This document shows positions 16,202-26,532 of a DNA stretch of 64,000 nt, piece after piece; the stretch's first letter is position 1, and each line of letters opens with the position of its first letter. The stretch spans positions 958,001 through 1,022,000 of the forward strand of contig NZ_CP115468.1 in NCBI RefSeq assembly GCF_028462125.1. Direction: 5' to 3'. A program made the position numbers and the translations under genes. The DNA comes from Leptospira sp. GIMC2001 (lineage in GTDB: Bacteria > Spirochaetota > Leptospiria > Leptospirales > Leptospiraceae). Under the pieces are notes generated by a model. It was not told the origin of the DNA. It saw nothing but the letters and a program-made list of their open reading frames with translations, and ran no database searches.

Positions 16202-16330
16202 AATGTCCACCCAGCATCCAGCACCATTCTCCCATTAAAATAGAAGTAAATTTAATAATACATTTAACAAAGATAATGGTGCTGGAGCTGGTGCTGGGCC
16301 AAAGCCGTCGCAAAGGCACCACTTCGCTCG
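16202..16330 (+). repeat. Intergenic repeat C, copy 1 (129 bp, with internal inverted repeat)
   Basis: A 129-bp module with an internal inverted repeat: CCAGCACCATT (16218-16228) and AATGGTGCTGG (16275-16285) match perfectly across 46 AT-rich bases, and the match extends outward with a 5-base bulge. Copy 2 at 16703-16831 differs by about one base, so duplication was recent or the copies are kept alike. The shape recalls a small non-autonomous element, but no target-site duplication or transposase is visible. Confidence 0.85.
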
Positions 16331-16399
16331 AGTTATGAGTCTATTGTGAAATGGGGATATGTTAGTCGAATATCATAATAAAGCAAATTGGAAATTAAT

Positions 16400-16482
16400 T
16401 GAGTAAGCGAGTCGAGACGGCTGAAGGACTTGAGGAGCTAGATGGCTTACGTCATCGCAGCGACGAAGAGAGGGAAACTAAC
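16400..16482 (+). repeat. Intergenic repeat B, copy 2 (83 bp)
   Basis: Second copy of module B. Here the downstream hairpins seen after copy 1 are replaced by a different sequence (CTGCTATGAGACCTC...), so the modules are shuffled rather than simply duplicated as one block. Confidence 0.85.
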
Positions 16483-16702
16483 TGCTATGAGACCTCATCC
16501 TCCCGACTCGCTTCGCGACAGGTCTGTGCGGTGAGGCCTCTTCGCTCGGGTTGTGACTTTGTCATGAAATTAAGGCATACTAATCGAATATTATAATATA
16601 GTAAATAAATTTACAATTCATACAAAATCCTTTGTGAACTTTGTGTGGACTTCGGGACCTTTGTGGTAAAATATTCTAAGTTGCGTTCAGTTGCCAGTTC
16701 GG

Positions 16703-16831
16703 AATGTCCACCCTGCATCCAGCACCATTCTCCCATTAAAATAGAAGTAAATTTAATAATACATTTAACAAAGATAATGGTGCTGGAGCTGGTGCTGGGC
16801 CAAAGCCGTCGCAAAGGCACCACTTCGCTCG
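16703..16831 (+). repeat. Intergenic repeat C, copy 2 (129 bp)
   Basis: Nearly identical to copy 1 over the full 129 bp (the visible difference is CCCTGCATCC for CCCAGCATCC). It is followed, like copy 1, by a variant of the motif CTTCGCTCGGGTTGTGA. Confidence 0.85.
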
Positions 16832-17106
16832 GGTTGTGAAGATGTCGTGAAATTTATGTTAACGTAATTTTAGAAGTGAAATTGGTAGGGTATCCAGAAG
16901 GAATGGAAGTGGACAATTGCTCAATATAAAATCAAATTTTTGATAACTTATATTAGAGTAGATCTGGACTTTTAAAACCGAACAACTAGCCATTTGCGAA
17001 CAGTTTATTCCATACAAATATTTTTTGATTAGTTAATAAAAAATAAAATGGATTTACAATTGTATAGTTCATTGCAAATTTAGTTAGGTAAGCTAAAGAA
17101 AAGTTC

Positions 17107-18381
17107 ATGATTATGAAAATTGTTGGACGATGTCATGAATCAATCTATGGGCTTACTTCCAGTATTAATCCTAAACTTCGTATCAACTCGCATGAAATAA
17201 GAAATTTTCTTAAAAATTCGGCAGGATTTCTATATGTTTTTATACTATCATTTTTCTTTACTTTTTATTGCATCAAGACCGATTTTAAAAATCTTTGTGA
17301 TCCAAATTCAGGAACGTATGCAAGTGCAATTCTCATTAGACTTGCCCTCGGAATCAATAGCCCACCTTGTGTCGTAGGTCAGAGCTCAGCTAGTCCTAGC
17401 GTAATAGCGGAAGATAAAGAAATCACTTCCTATTCGATACCTTCTTTGGGTTTAACGGGAATTATTTCTGGTAATCAGATCAGCCTTTCATCGGATACAT
17501 TAACTGGTTTGACTCCTCTTGTTGCAAATTTTGAAACGACAGGAATCTCAGACTCGGTTTCTGGAGTTGAACAAACAAGTGGCGTATCAGTAAACTCCTA
17601 CAGTAGTAACTTAATCTATAAAGTAACAGCCGCAAATGGAACATCTCAAGAATATACAGTAACTCTTACTGCTCCTCGTATCTATGGAGGAAGTTCGTTG
17701 AGAATTTGGTTAAAATCTGATTCTCTTGCGCTCAATGATGGTGACCCAGTTGCGACATGGAATGATTTGAGTGGTTTTGGAAATTCATTGCCACAGTCTA
17801 TAGTATCAGCAAGACCAACTTATAGAACAAATCAAATCAATAACCTACCTTCCATTCAATTCAGACAAGCAAATTCAGAAAGATTGGAATTAATTACCAG
17901 TGGAACAGGTCTGTATGTAACAAATAGCGGAACTTTTTTTGTTGTTATGAAATGGATATTAACTAATGGAATTGGGAGTTCTATATTCAATATTCATGGT
18001 ACAGATGGACGAGAAATGGTGCTAACTCATCCGAATGGAATCTACCAACAATGCAGAAACAATTTAGGATGCTACAATATTTCGGGAGAACCAATTCCAC
18101 AGAATGAATACATAGCTATCGGTAGCGTTCAAATACTTACAACAAGTAATAGTGAATTCTGGAATGGGGACTTCAAAGGGAACGTGACTGTAGGATTGTA
18201 TGATTTTTCAGGTGGACAAGATGTAGGCAACGCCTTTATATCAAATGGTCTTCTAGATGCAGATATTGCTGAGTTACTATATTTCAATACAAACCTATCT
18301 CAAAATGAAATTGATAAAGTATTTTGCTATTTACGTCTCAAATACAAATTAACATCTATTAATCAAAGTTGCGGATTGTAA
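17107..18381 (+). CDS. DUF5018/LamG-like lectin-fold surface lipoprotein (Leptospira type)
   Basis: A 424-residue exported protein. After an unusually long polar N-terminus (about 40 residues) comes a hydrophobic stretch F-L-Y-V-F-I-L-S-F-F-F-T-F-Y-C that looks like a late signal or lipobox. Next is a two-cysteine segment, C-D-P-N-S-G-T...S-P-P-C, of a type I recall from Leptospira surface proteins. Residues about 105-190 form a DUF5018-like beta domain (I-T-S-Y-S-I-P, then Y-K-V-T-A-A-N-G-T-S-Q-E-Y-T-V-T-L). Residues about 197-415 form a concanavalin A/LamG-like domain (L-R-I-W-L-K-S-D-S-L and D-I-A-E-L-L-Y-F-N). It probably binds glycan or host matter at the cell surface. It lies alone after the repeat island, and a hairpin with a T-run follows it. 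Confidence 0.72.
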   Translation: MIMKIVGRCHESIYGLTSSINPKLRINSHEIRNFLKNSAGFLYVFILSFFFTFYCIKTDFKNLCDPNSGTYASAILIRLALGINSPPCVVGQSSASPSVIAEDKEITSYSIPSLGLTGIISGNQISLSSDTLTGLTPLVANFETTGISDSVSGVEQTSGVSVNSYSSNLIYKVTAANGTSQEYTVTLTAPRIYGGSSLRIWLKSDSLALNDGDPVATWNDLSGFGNSLPQSIVSARPTYRTNQINNLPSIQFRQANSERLELITSGTGLYVTNSGTFFVVMKWILTNGIGSSIFNIHGTDGREMVLTHPNGIYQQCRNNLGCYNISGEPIPQNEYIAIGSVQILTTSNSEFWNGDFKGNVTVGLYDFSGGQDVGNAFISNGLLDADIAELLYFNTNLSQNEIDKVFCYLRLKYKLTSINQSCGL

Positions 18382-18413
18382 GAATCTATTTTCTATCCGA
18401 TTGATATGCGAAT

Positions 18414-18468
18414 GAAAACTTTCCTATAAGTTAAAAAAATTTGATCAATTGTGGAAGTTTTCTTTTTT
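18414..18468 (+). terminator. Terminator after the lectin-like gene
   Basis: GAAAACTTTCC (18414-18424) pairs with GGAAGTTTTC (18453-18462) with one bulged T. The loop is about 28 bases, and TTTTTTC follows directly. The long loop lowers confidence. Confidence 0.5.
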
Positions 18469-18648
18469 CTAGGTCTGAATTGTTAATGGCTTTTACCTTT
18501 AAATATTAGCGCAACTTGATCCGATTGTTGCTATAATCTGAACTTTTATTTTATCGAATGGTATACTTCGTTCGCTTCTACATATATTTCAATAATCATA
18601 TGATTTAATAAATCTATGATATCTGAGTAATTCTCTTAAAAGTATCCA

Positions 18649-20899
<2,251 letters not shown>

Positions 20900-20937
20900 A
20901 AACGATATTTCTCGCATATTCAGAATTCCAAACTAAC

Positions 20938-20972
20938 AACCTGGATTGATAATGTTCAAATCAATCCAGGTT
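20938..20972. terminator. Strong hairpin between katG and the convergent gene
   Basis: AACCTGGATTGAT (20938-20950) and ATCAATCCAGGTT (20960-20972) form a perfect 13-bp stem with a nine-base loop, followed by TTTAAAT. The symmetry suits termination of katG and of the convergent gene that ends at 20979. Confidence 0.75.
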
Positions 20973-20978
20973 TAAATA

Positions 20979-21542
20979 TTAATTATGGCTAAACCCATGC
21001 TCATTCTTTTTGATTTCAACTGAAAGGAGACATTTACTTAGGGATGCAAAATAGAATCTATAGATAAGTCCTTCCTGGAATAAATTGGGATTGTAGCTTT
21101 CAATATGTCGCAAATTGATTCCATGGACTTTCAAATAAGGCACTTTGGATTTATCGTTAGTTTTACCATATTCAATATTTTGAATCATTGATTCTTTGAT
21201 TTCAACTTTTTCATATTTCTCAATTCCTTCTAGATTTCTCATCAATCGAAACATGGCGACAATCATCACAGAATTTAGAATGAAGGATCCTACTCCCAAA
21301 TACGGAAGGATTGATTCTGGGAAAAGATTCCCGTTTTTCATAATAAGGCTTTCATTATAAAAAAAGGCATGCAAATAAAAATAAGTCATCCAGGTAAAAA
21401 AAACCACTAGAAGAACTGATATAAAAAGAAGAATTCTCTCGATCGCTTTCAATTTTTTCTTTTGTCTTTTAGTAATGAGATATTGCTGATTCGCGATTAA
21501 GTCATCCTCTGTAAAGTCAAATGCTGTCATAAATGTATTCAT
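20979..21542 (-). CDS. Hypothetical two-helix membrane protein, 187 residues
   Basis: Not recognised. A charged start (D-F-T-E-D-D-L, then K-R-Q-K-K-K-L-K) is followed by two membrane segments at about residues 35-60 and 80-105, and then a soluble C-terminal part of about 80 residues. It resembles small membrane proteins with a cytoplasmic PH-like or regulatory tail, but there is no diagnostic motif. It is monocistronic and convergent with katG across the shared hairpin. Confidence 0.6.
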   Translation of the reverse strand: MNTFMTAFDFTEDDLIANQQYLITKRQKKKLKAIERILLFISVLLVVFFTWMTYFYLHAFFYNESLIMKNGNLFPESILPYLGVGSFILNSVMIVAMFRLMRNLEGIEKYEKVEIKESMIQNIEYGKTNDKSKVPYLKVHGINLRHIESYNPNLFQEGLIYRFYFASLSKCLLSVEIKKNEHGFSHN

Positions 21543-21777
21543 AGTTTATATGTGATTTCTACACTAGCCCCGCACTTAAGGACGGCGCTAGTGTAATTTG
21601 TAAATCATTTCTCACAAATACTCAAAAAATACAAGTATTTCTCGTTTCAGTAAATTATATGTTCGGATCCAAATGGCCATATTCCCCTAAATTTCAAACA
21701 TATTTATGTAAAAAAGTATTGATTTTATTTATCAACAGTATAATTGTTGTTAAAATATCAACATATAAGAAGGTTAT

Positions 21778-22038
21778 ATGAAGTTTATAAATATTCTCGT
21801 TTTTCTAATGGTTTCTCATCTAACTCTAAATTGCTTAAACGATTTAGCAGGTGGAGAGTCAGATTCATGCAAGGACGCTAAGAATATAGCGATACTTTGT
21901 CGATTGGAAGCGACTAGAATTAATAATGAATGTTTAGCGAATTCCGAAACTCCACAGCTTGCAAGTCTTGAATGTTCTCCTCAAAGAGTCGGGTATGAAG
22001 CTCTATGCACATCGATAGAGGAGAATGCGTGCGATTGA
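21778..22038 (+). CDS. Small Cys-rich lipoprotein, 86 residues
   Basis: The N-terminus is a 19-residue signal ending L-T-L-N-C, a spirochaete-type lipobox. The mature part of about 65 residues is acidic and contains five further cysteines (D-S-C, L-C-R, N-E-C-L, E-C-S, A-L-C, N-A-C), enough for disulfide bonds. AGAAGG stands just before the ATG. The upstream spacer holds a CAACA-N7-TGTTG inverted repeat near 21738-21755 around a TATAAT-like box, which may be regulatory. Function unknown. Confidence 0.7.
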   Translation: MKFINILVFLMVSHLTLNCLNDLAGGESDSCKDAKNIAILCRLEATRINNECLANSETPQLASLECSPQRVGYEALCTSIEENACD

Positions 22039-22353
22039 CCACTTAAAAAAATTAGGAAAAGGTAGTCCCCGATTATGCAGTGATACCAGTTTTGAAAAAT
22101 CACATTCGTTTTATTTCAAATGGGTCGCCCTAGCTCAAGACTACAGATTTAGGATAAATTCTTCTCGGACAAAAACACCGCAGATTAGCTTTTTTTAAGC
22201 TGACAAATAAATTATTTCTTCAATACAATGATCCATTGGTTATTCAGAGAGTCAATCTAGAGCTCAAATGTAACCACTGGAAACTGTTCGATGATTTTTA
22301 TCGATTCTTAGTTTCCATATTGATATCTAAGTTAAGCTTAAGGGAGTTCTCAA
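22039..22353 (+). other. Spacer before the CsgG-like lipoprotein pair
   Basis: A 315-bp stretch with no credible gene. A short inverted repeat TTAGCTT-ttt-AAGCTGA near 22185-22203 is the only structure visible. The end of the spacer carries the AAGGGAG ribosome-binding site of the next gene. I see no clear promoter. Confidence 0.5.
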
Positions 22354-23478
22354 TTGCAAATGCAAAATTATATAATTGGTTTTTTTATTTTATTAAGCAC
22401 ATCAACTTGTTACCTCCATCATGCGAATATTCAAGGAGACGCATACGGAGCCAAATCTCTAATCTTCGGAAAGGGAGAATTATTCAATGGAACATTACCA
22501 GTGCGAGTTGAATTTGATTCTAGTGAGAAAGCATTTGTAAAAGAATATTTAAAACGTAAAGGTCAGAATATCGAAGTCTCTGACAATACGATCGAAAGTT
22601 ATTTCTCAGAAGAAATTGTAGCAAAGTTTCGAAATAGTCAATACTTCACCCATAACTCATCCGCAAATATGAAGATTCGTGTTGTCTCTTCACTTGAAGA
22701 AGTTAAAAGTCCAGTGATCAGTTTGGTTGCAGCAATTGGAACTTTAGGAATTTTTCCTGCTATAAAGAGAACCTATGGAAGAGTGCAGTTTGAACTGTAT
22801 GATTCTTCAAAGAACAAAAGTATTCGTACATTCAAATATCCGATTCAACACCGAGAGTTTTTGGGAACTAGTACTATCATTCTTGGTTCAATTCTTCCAT
22901 TATTGAGTGATCGTTTCGATCATTCAACCAACGAGAAGAATTTTGCAATTATGCGCGTAGCTTTCCAACAATTTGAAAATGATTTAATGGCTGAATTGAA
23001 TCAAGATAAAGCTCTCGTTAAAAATTTTACAGCGGATACAAATAAGGTATATGCTCTGCTTCCTTTTTCTAAAAAAGCTAATTCTAGTCGTTCATTCGAA
23101 GATCAACTCCATTCTGCATTAGAGTCACAATTTGTAAAATCTGGATTGAATATGGTGGAAAGAAAAAAATTGGATGCTCTCCTCAATGAAATAAAATTTG
23201 CAAATACAGGACTGACTGCCTCGAACCGAATAGCATTTGGAAAGTTGACCAATGCAGATCGATTGATATTAGTTGAAGACTTGGTTTTTCAAAAGCCTGG
23301 TACAACCAAGACGACGGAAATTTTTTATTCAATCCGATGTGTGGATATTGAAACCGGGAAAATTTTGTGGTCCAAGCGATCAAATTATATTAGCGCGGAA
23401 TCCCAGTCAATGGATTGGCATATTGGTCTATCGGCAAGGGATACTCTTTATAAATTGCAAACCAGTGGCGATATATGA
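22354..23478 (+). CDS. CsgG-like lipoprotein, first of a tandem pair
   Basis: A 374-residue protein with a signal ending S-T-S-T-C (lipobox). I start at TTG 22354 because AAGGGAG lies seven bases upstream. ATG 22360 is the alternative. The middle part carries a signature shared with the next gene, F-D-H-S-T-N-E-K-N-F then M-R-x-A-F-Q-Q-F. The C-terminal third resembles CsgG/FlgT-type domains (F-E-D-Q-L-H-S-A-L, V-E-R-K-K-L-D-A-L-L-N-E, and V-D-I-E-T-G-K-I-L-W). CsgG relatives form outer-membrane pores or periplasmic assemblies, and its partner here is probably the next gene, which overlaps its stop by four bases. Confidence 0.7.
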   Translation: MQMQNYIIGFFILLSTSTCYLHHANIQGDAYGAKSLIFGKGELFNGTLPVRVEFDSSEKAFVKEYLKRKGQNIEVSDNTIESYFSEEIVAKFRNSQYFTHNSSANMKIRVVSSLEEVKSPVISLVAAIGTLGIFPAIKRTYGRVQFELYDSSKNKSIRTFKYPIQHREFLGTSTIILGSILPLLSDRFDHSTNEKNFAIMRVAFQQFENDLMAELNQDKALVKNFTADTNKVYALLPFSKKANSSRSFEDQLHSALESQFVKSGLNMVERKKLDALLNEIKFANTGLTASNRIAFGKLTNADRLILVEDLVFQKPGTTKTTEIFYSIRCVDIETGKILWSKRSNYISAESQSMDWHIGLSARDTLYKLQTSGDI

Positions 23479-24665
23479 AATATCTTGTTGTTTTTTGTAA
23501 AAAGAAAACATTTTTTCCAATAGTATTTGGTTTGGTTTTTTGCCAATGGAATTGCTTTATGCATTACACAGCGCAAATCCCACCAAGCAAAGAATACCAA
23601 CAAGACAGAGTTGATTTGGGTCGAATTCAACTTCCTGTTAAATTGAAGTTGGATCGATCAAGTATTCCGAAAACTATTCCAGTGCGTGTAAAGACTACTA
23701 AAAATGGGCAAATCGAGATAAGCGTTTTTAATGAATATAGTAAAGAAAATGAATATATTATAGAAAACTATTATTCAGAAGAGATACTATCGAAATTTCA
23801 AATGAGCGAATTATTTGTAAGTAATCCAGATGCGAATATACTAATTTTAATAAAACCACTTCCAGAGAATATTGAATATTTTCCGGATCAACTTTTATCA
23901 TATTTTACAGTTTCCATCATACCTTATGAAAAAATGTCCTCTGGACATATTCAGTTTCAAGTTTTTGATCTCAATAAAAATGAAATACTTAAAGAATACA
24001 ATTATGATTTGCATCATACGGTATATGAAGGTATTTCCAATTTTTTTCTATCTCCTTTCCTTCCTTTATTCTCTGACTATATTGATCATTCGACTAACGA
24101 GCGCAGTTTTAGTGTAATGCGGAGAGCCTTCCAAGCTTTCTCGCGAGATTTTAGGATCGATCTGAATCGCGATTCGCAGTTTCGAGAGAGATTTTTCATT
24201 TCTGATTCGCCTAGATATTCACTAGTGATTGATTCCAATAAAATTGATAATTCGAATGAGACTTCTCTAAACAAAAAGTATGAATCTCAATTTATAACTG
24301 CTTTGGAATCAGCTTTGCTTTCAAAAGGATTTTCGATCTTCGAAACCGATGAAGAAAAAATTACGGCAATTGAAATCGATCGTACAATAAAGATTCAAAA
24401 TTTTAATTATAAGGAAGTTGGATCTAGAAATTCAGGTTACAAATCAATAAAGTATATGGCGATCTGCGAAGATGTAAAAACAGGCAAAATTTATTGGAAT
24501 CAAACAGTAGAATATAAGATTCGGAATAGAATTCCAAAAGATGGATCAAATGTCCAAGTTAATTTTCATACTCCAGGAGTTAAAAATATTCAGGCCGAGT
24601 ATGATATCATTCAGCAATCGGTTAGCAAACTTTTTCACCAGCTTATTCGCGATGGAATAATTTAG
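23475..24665 (+). CDS. CsgG-like lipoprotein paralogue, second of a tandem pair
   Basis: A 396-residue paralogue of the preceding protein. It keeps the layout (hydrophobic start with Q-W-N-C as a possible lipobox, middle region, C-terminal CsgG-like part) and the signature I-D-H-S-T-N-E-R-S-F then M-R-R-A-F-Q-A-F-S-R-D. The CsgG-like tail is more diverged, with V-K-T-G-K-I-Y-W-N where the first protein has I-E-T-G-K-I-L-W. The ATG overlaps the first gene's TGA. The pair looks like an old duplication whose products may work as a heteromer. Confidence 0.68.
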   Translation: MKYLVVFCKKKTFFPIVFGLVFCQWNCFMHYTAQIPPSKEYQQDRVDLGRIQLPVKLKLDRSSIPKTIPVRVKTTKNGQIEISVFNEYSKENEYIIENYYSEEILSKFQMSELFVSNPDANILILIKPLPENIEYFPDQLLSYFTVSIIPYEKMSSGHIQFQVFDLNKNEILKEYNYDLHHTVYEGISNFFLSPFLPLFSDYIDHSTNERSFSVMRRAFQAFSRDFRIDLNRDSQFRERFFISDSPRYSLVIDSNKIDNSNETSLNKKYESQFITALESALLSKGFSIFETDEEKITAIEIDRTIKIQNFNYKEVGSRNSGYKSIKYMAICEDVKTGKIYWNQTVEYKIRNRIPKDGSNVQVNFHTPGVKNIQAEYDIIQQSVSKLFHQLIRDGII

Positions 24666-24689
24666 ATACTTAGATAGGAGAAAAAGTTT

Positions 24690-25085
24690 CTAGTATTTAT
24701 ATATATTCTTATTCCTATTAATATATTCATATAGAGAATTATTGTATCTTGGATGGAATTCCCCGTCACCAACCGAATCTAAACTTGAATTAGAATTCTT
24801 GCAGGAAGAATGACAGAGCTTGTATCTAGGATCTGTTTGATAACGTTCAAAACCAGTATGATCCACAATTTTACTATTTCCAGTATTTGATCCGTGACCT
24901 GTAGCAACTGCCGCAATTAAACCGGCAAAGCTAACAGCAGATAAAAAATTCTGAAGTCTATCTGATTTTTTGTAGCAGCTTTGCATGCAAGAATTGAATA
25001 CTAGAGATTCTTTAGATTCAGTCGCAAATATAGAGAATGGAAATAAAGTGCAGATTAAAAATATTACCAAATATTTAGATTTCAT
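24690..25085 (-). CDS. Small secreted Cys-containing protein
   Basis: A 131-residue protein with a cleavable signal peptide (hydrophobic residues 5-20, ending S-I-F-A-T). It has two C-x-x-x-C motifs (C-M-Q-S-C, and C-H-S-S-C near residue 92) that could form disulfides or bind metal, and a Gly/Ala-rich hydrophobic segment between them (S-F-A-G-L-I-A-A-V-A-T-G-H-G). I do not recognise the family. It is convergent with the CsgG-like pair, 24 bp away. Confidence 0.6.
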   Translation of the reverse strand: MKSKYLVIFLICTLFPFSIFATESKESLVFNSCMQSCYKKSDRLQNFLSAVSFAGLIAAVATGHGSNTGNSKIVDHTGFERYQTDPRYKLCHSSCKNSNSSLDSVGDGEFHPRYNNSLYEYINRNKNIYKY

Positions 25086-25173
25086 AAAGGAAATATAAAT
25101 ATTTATCTAGAAAAAGCAAGTTTTTTAATTTTGAAATTCTGTGACCATGGACTTCAGTTTAAGAACCATTTAC

Positions 25174-25223
25174 AAAATCCCCAGTAATAAATTCTAAATA
25201 TTATAGAAAGCGCTGGGGATTTT
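25174..25223 (-). terminator. Inverted repeat downstream of ssb
   Basis: AAAATCCCCAG (25174-25184) and CTGGGGATTTT (25213-25223) are perfect reverse complements with a 28-base AT-rich loop. Seen from ssb it gives a GC-rich stem with a T-run on its 3' side, so it probably ends the ssb transcript. The long loop is a weakness. Confidence 0.5.
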
Positions 25224-25238
25224 ATGAAACTGAAAGGA

Positions 25239-25595
25239 CTAGGCTGCTTTACGTTCTGATTTAGCTGTGTAGTCGAATCGAACTTGTTGCGCAGAAATTT
25301 TAACCTTCGATCTACTAGTTCCATCTGGACTTTTCCAGCGATCTTGTTTTAAAAGTCCAATTATAGTTACTTTACTTCCTTTCTTAAGATATTCTCCACA
25401 ATTCTCTGCAAGCTTATCCCATGTCTCCACTTCGAAAAATGAAACTTCTTGCTCTCCATCATGATCTTGTTTGGTCGAGTGATTAACAGCTATTGTAAAG
25501 CTTGTTACATTTTTGCCAGTGCTTGTCTTCTTTGTTTCTGGATCGGAAGTTAGATTTCCATCTGCGAATATATACGCTAAGTTATTACCTTTCAT
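25239..25595 (-). CDS. ssb: Single-stranded DNA-binding protein
   Basis: A 118-residue OB-fold protein: N-L-A-Y-I-F-A-D-G-N-L-T-S-D-P-E, T-S-F-T-I-A-V-N, then F-F-E-V-E-T-W-D-K-L-A-E-N-C and K-G-S-K-V-T-I-I-G. These are the SSB core strands. The protein stops right after the fold with K-S-E-R-K-A-A. The Gly/Gln-rich linker and acidic D-D-D-I-P-F tip, through which SSB recruits repair and replication proteins, are absent. It might be an accessory SSB, or the lineage may lack the tip. It is monocistronic. Confidence 0.88.
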   Translation of the reverse strand: MKGNNLAYIFADGNLTSDPETKKTSTGKNVTSFTIAVNHSTKQDHDGEQEVSFFEVETWDKLAENCGEYLKKGSKVTIIGLLKQDRWKSPDGTSRSKVKISAQQVRFDYTAKSERKAA

Positions 25596-25742
25596 GCTTG
25601 AACTCCTTTGTTGTGCATACTCAAAAGATTTCTAGATGCTCTAAGAATATGAGAATACTTAAGAAAAAATTCTATAACATTTAAAAAAAATTTAAAAGGA
25701 GAATCGCAAACATTCGTCGATACTGAAACTGTAAGGATTTAT

Positions 25743-26414
25743 ATGTTAAATATCGATTATTCAAGAAGACTAAAGACTACTGGAATGTATACCCAAGCGA
25801 GTCCTGCAGTTGCGCCTCAGCAATCCATTCTGCCAAAGGGTCGTTCTCCTTTTCCACTTTTTATTGGAGCGATTTTACTCTTCACTGGTGGGATGGTAAC
25901 GGGACTTCACCTCAATCAGACCGAACAGAATTTTCAAAAAACAGGCGAGGAATCCATTTCCCTTAGAAATACTTCTCCCGACAAAAAAATCATAAGTGAA
26001 GAAAAACAGAATTCTAGTATGGGAAAAATCATCACGGATACATCTGAATCTAGAATATCTAGTGAAGAATCTAAAGCAGTTCTCAGCGATTCATCCGTTT
26101 CCGAAAAAAAGCAAGATCCTAGCATTACAGAAAATTCTTACTATCCGAAAAATCTAAAATTTCCCCCGAAAATGGATCAAATCAACTATTTGATCCAAAT
26201 TGGTGCTTATGAACCCGCTGAATCCGCTAGAGTTGGCAAATTAATCTTAAAAGAAGCTCCACAGTTCCAAGGACGGTTGTTTCGTACTTCCACAGGCAAG
26301 CTATTCGCGGGCTATTTTTACAAGCAAGATGAAGCAAAAGATGCTCTGAAAGCATTGCGAGCGTTCGAAAAAGATGATTTTACGGATGCTGATCTCAAGA
26401 CTGTTCGATTCTGA
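25743..26414 (+). CDS. SPOR-like-domain, single-pass membrane protein
   Basis: A 223-residue protein: a soluble N-terminus, one membrane helix at about residues 36-58 (F-P-L-F-I-G-A-I-L-L-F-T-G-G), a Ser/Lys/Glu-rich low-complexity linker, and a C-terminal 80-residue domain. That domain begins Y-L-I-Q-I-G-A-Y-E-P-A-E-S-A and ends A-K-D-A-L-K-A-L-R-A-F, which fits the beta-alpha-beta pattern of SPOR (peptidoglycan-binding) domains. SPOR proteins bind denuded glycan at division sites, so a cell-wall role is likely but inferred. It starts at 25743 with AAGG upstream. Confidence 0.65.
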   Translation: MLNIDYSRRLKTTGMYTQASPAVAPQQSILPKGRSPFPLFIGAILLFTGGMVTGLHLNQTEQNFQKTGEESISLRNTSPDKKIISEEKQNSSMGKIITDTSESRISSEESKAVLSDSSVSEKKQDPSITENSYYPKNLKFPPKMDQINYLIQIGAYEPAESARVGKLILKEAPQFQGRLFRTSTGKLFAGYFYKQDEAKDALKALRAFEKDDFTDADLKTVRF

Positions 26415-26532
26415 CACATTAATTACACAATCTGCCTGAAAAATACAGAGTTTTTTATAAAAAGGAGCTTGACACCGTTATCTTGCTCCTTCAATCTCAG
26501 CTTAGAGTTTTAACGGAAGTTATCATACTTAA

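Larger units (their letters stand above)
15781..17106. other. Non-coding repeat island downstream of the tRNA cluster
   Basis: A 1.33-kb stretch without a credible gene. Short open frames in it (up to 75 codons on either strand) are created by the repeats and have no family features. It contains two copies each of three different modules (77, 83 and 129 bp, listed separately), two consecutive hairpins at 15999-16058, and a 17-base motif that occurs three times. The modules are richer in G+C than the flanks. The last 270 bp before 17107 are AT-rich and probably hold the promoter of the next gene, though I cannot point to a convincing -35/-10 pair. Confidence 0.75.

Noticed and set aside
16095..16823. 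Two similar minus-strand open frames (75 and 70 codons) within module C, and other frames of 60-75 codons in the repeat island
   Set aside because: They arise because module C is duplicated. Composition is not protein-like, their ends differ, and no ribosome-binding site is present.
22236..22511. Open frame of 91 codons overlapping the start of the first CsgG-like gene
   Set aside because: It overlaps a better-supported gene in another frame, has no ribosome-binding site, and its product is not protein-like.
26466..26493. Inverted repeat AAGGAGC...GCTCCTT before carD as a terminator or operator
   Set aside because: Only seven base pairs with a long loop and no T-run. It overlaps a TTGACA whose -10 box is poor. 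Too weak to list as a feature.
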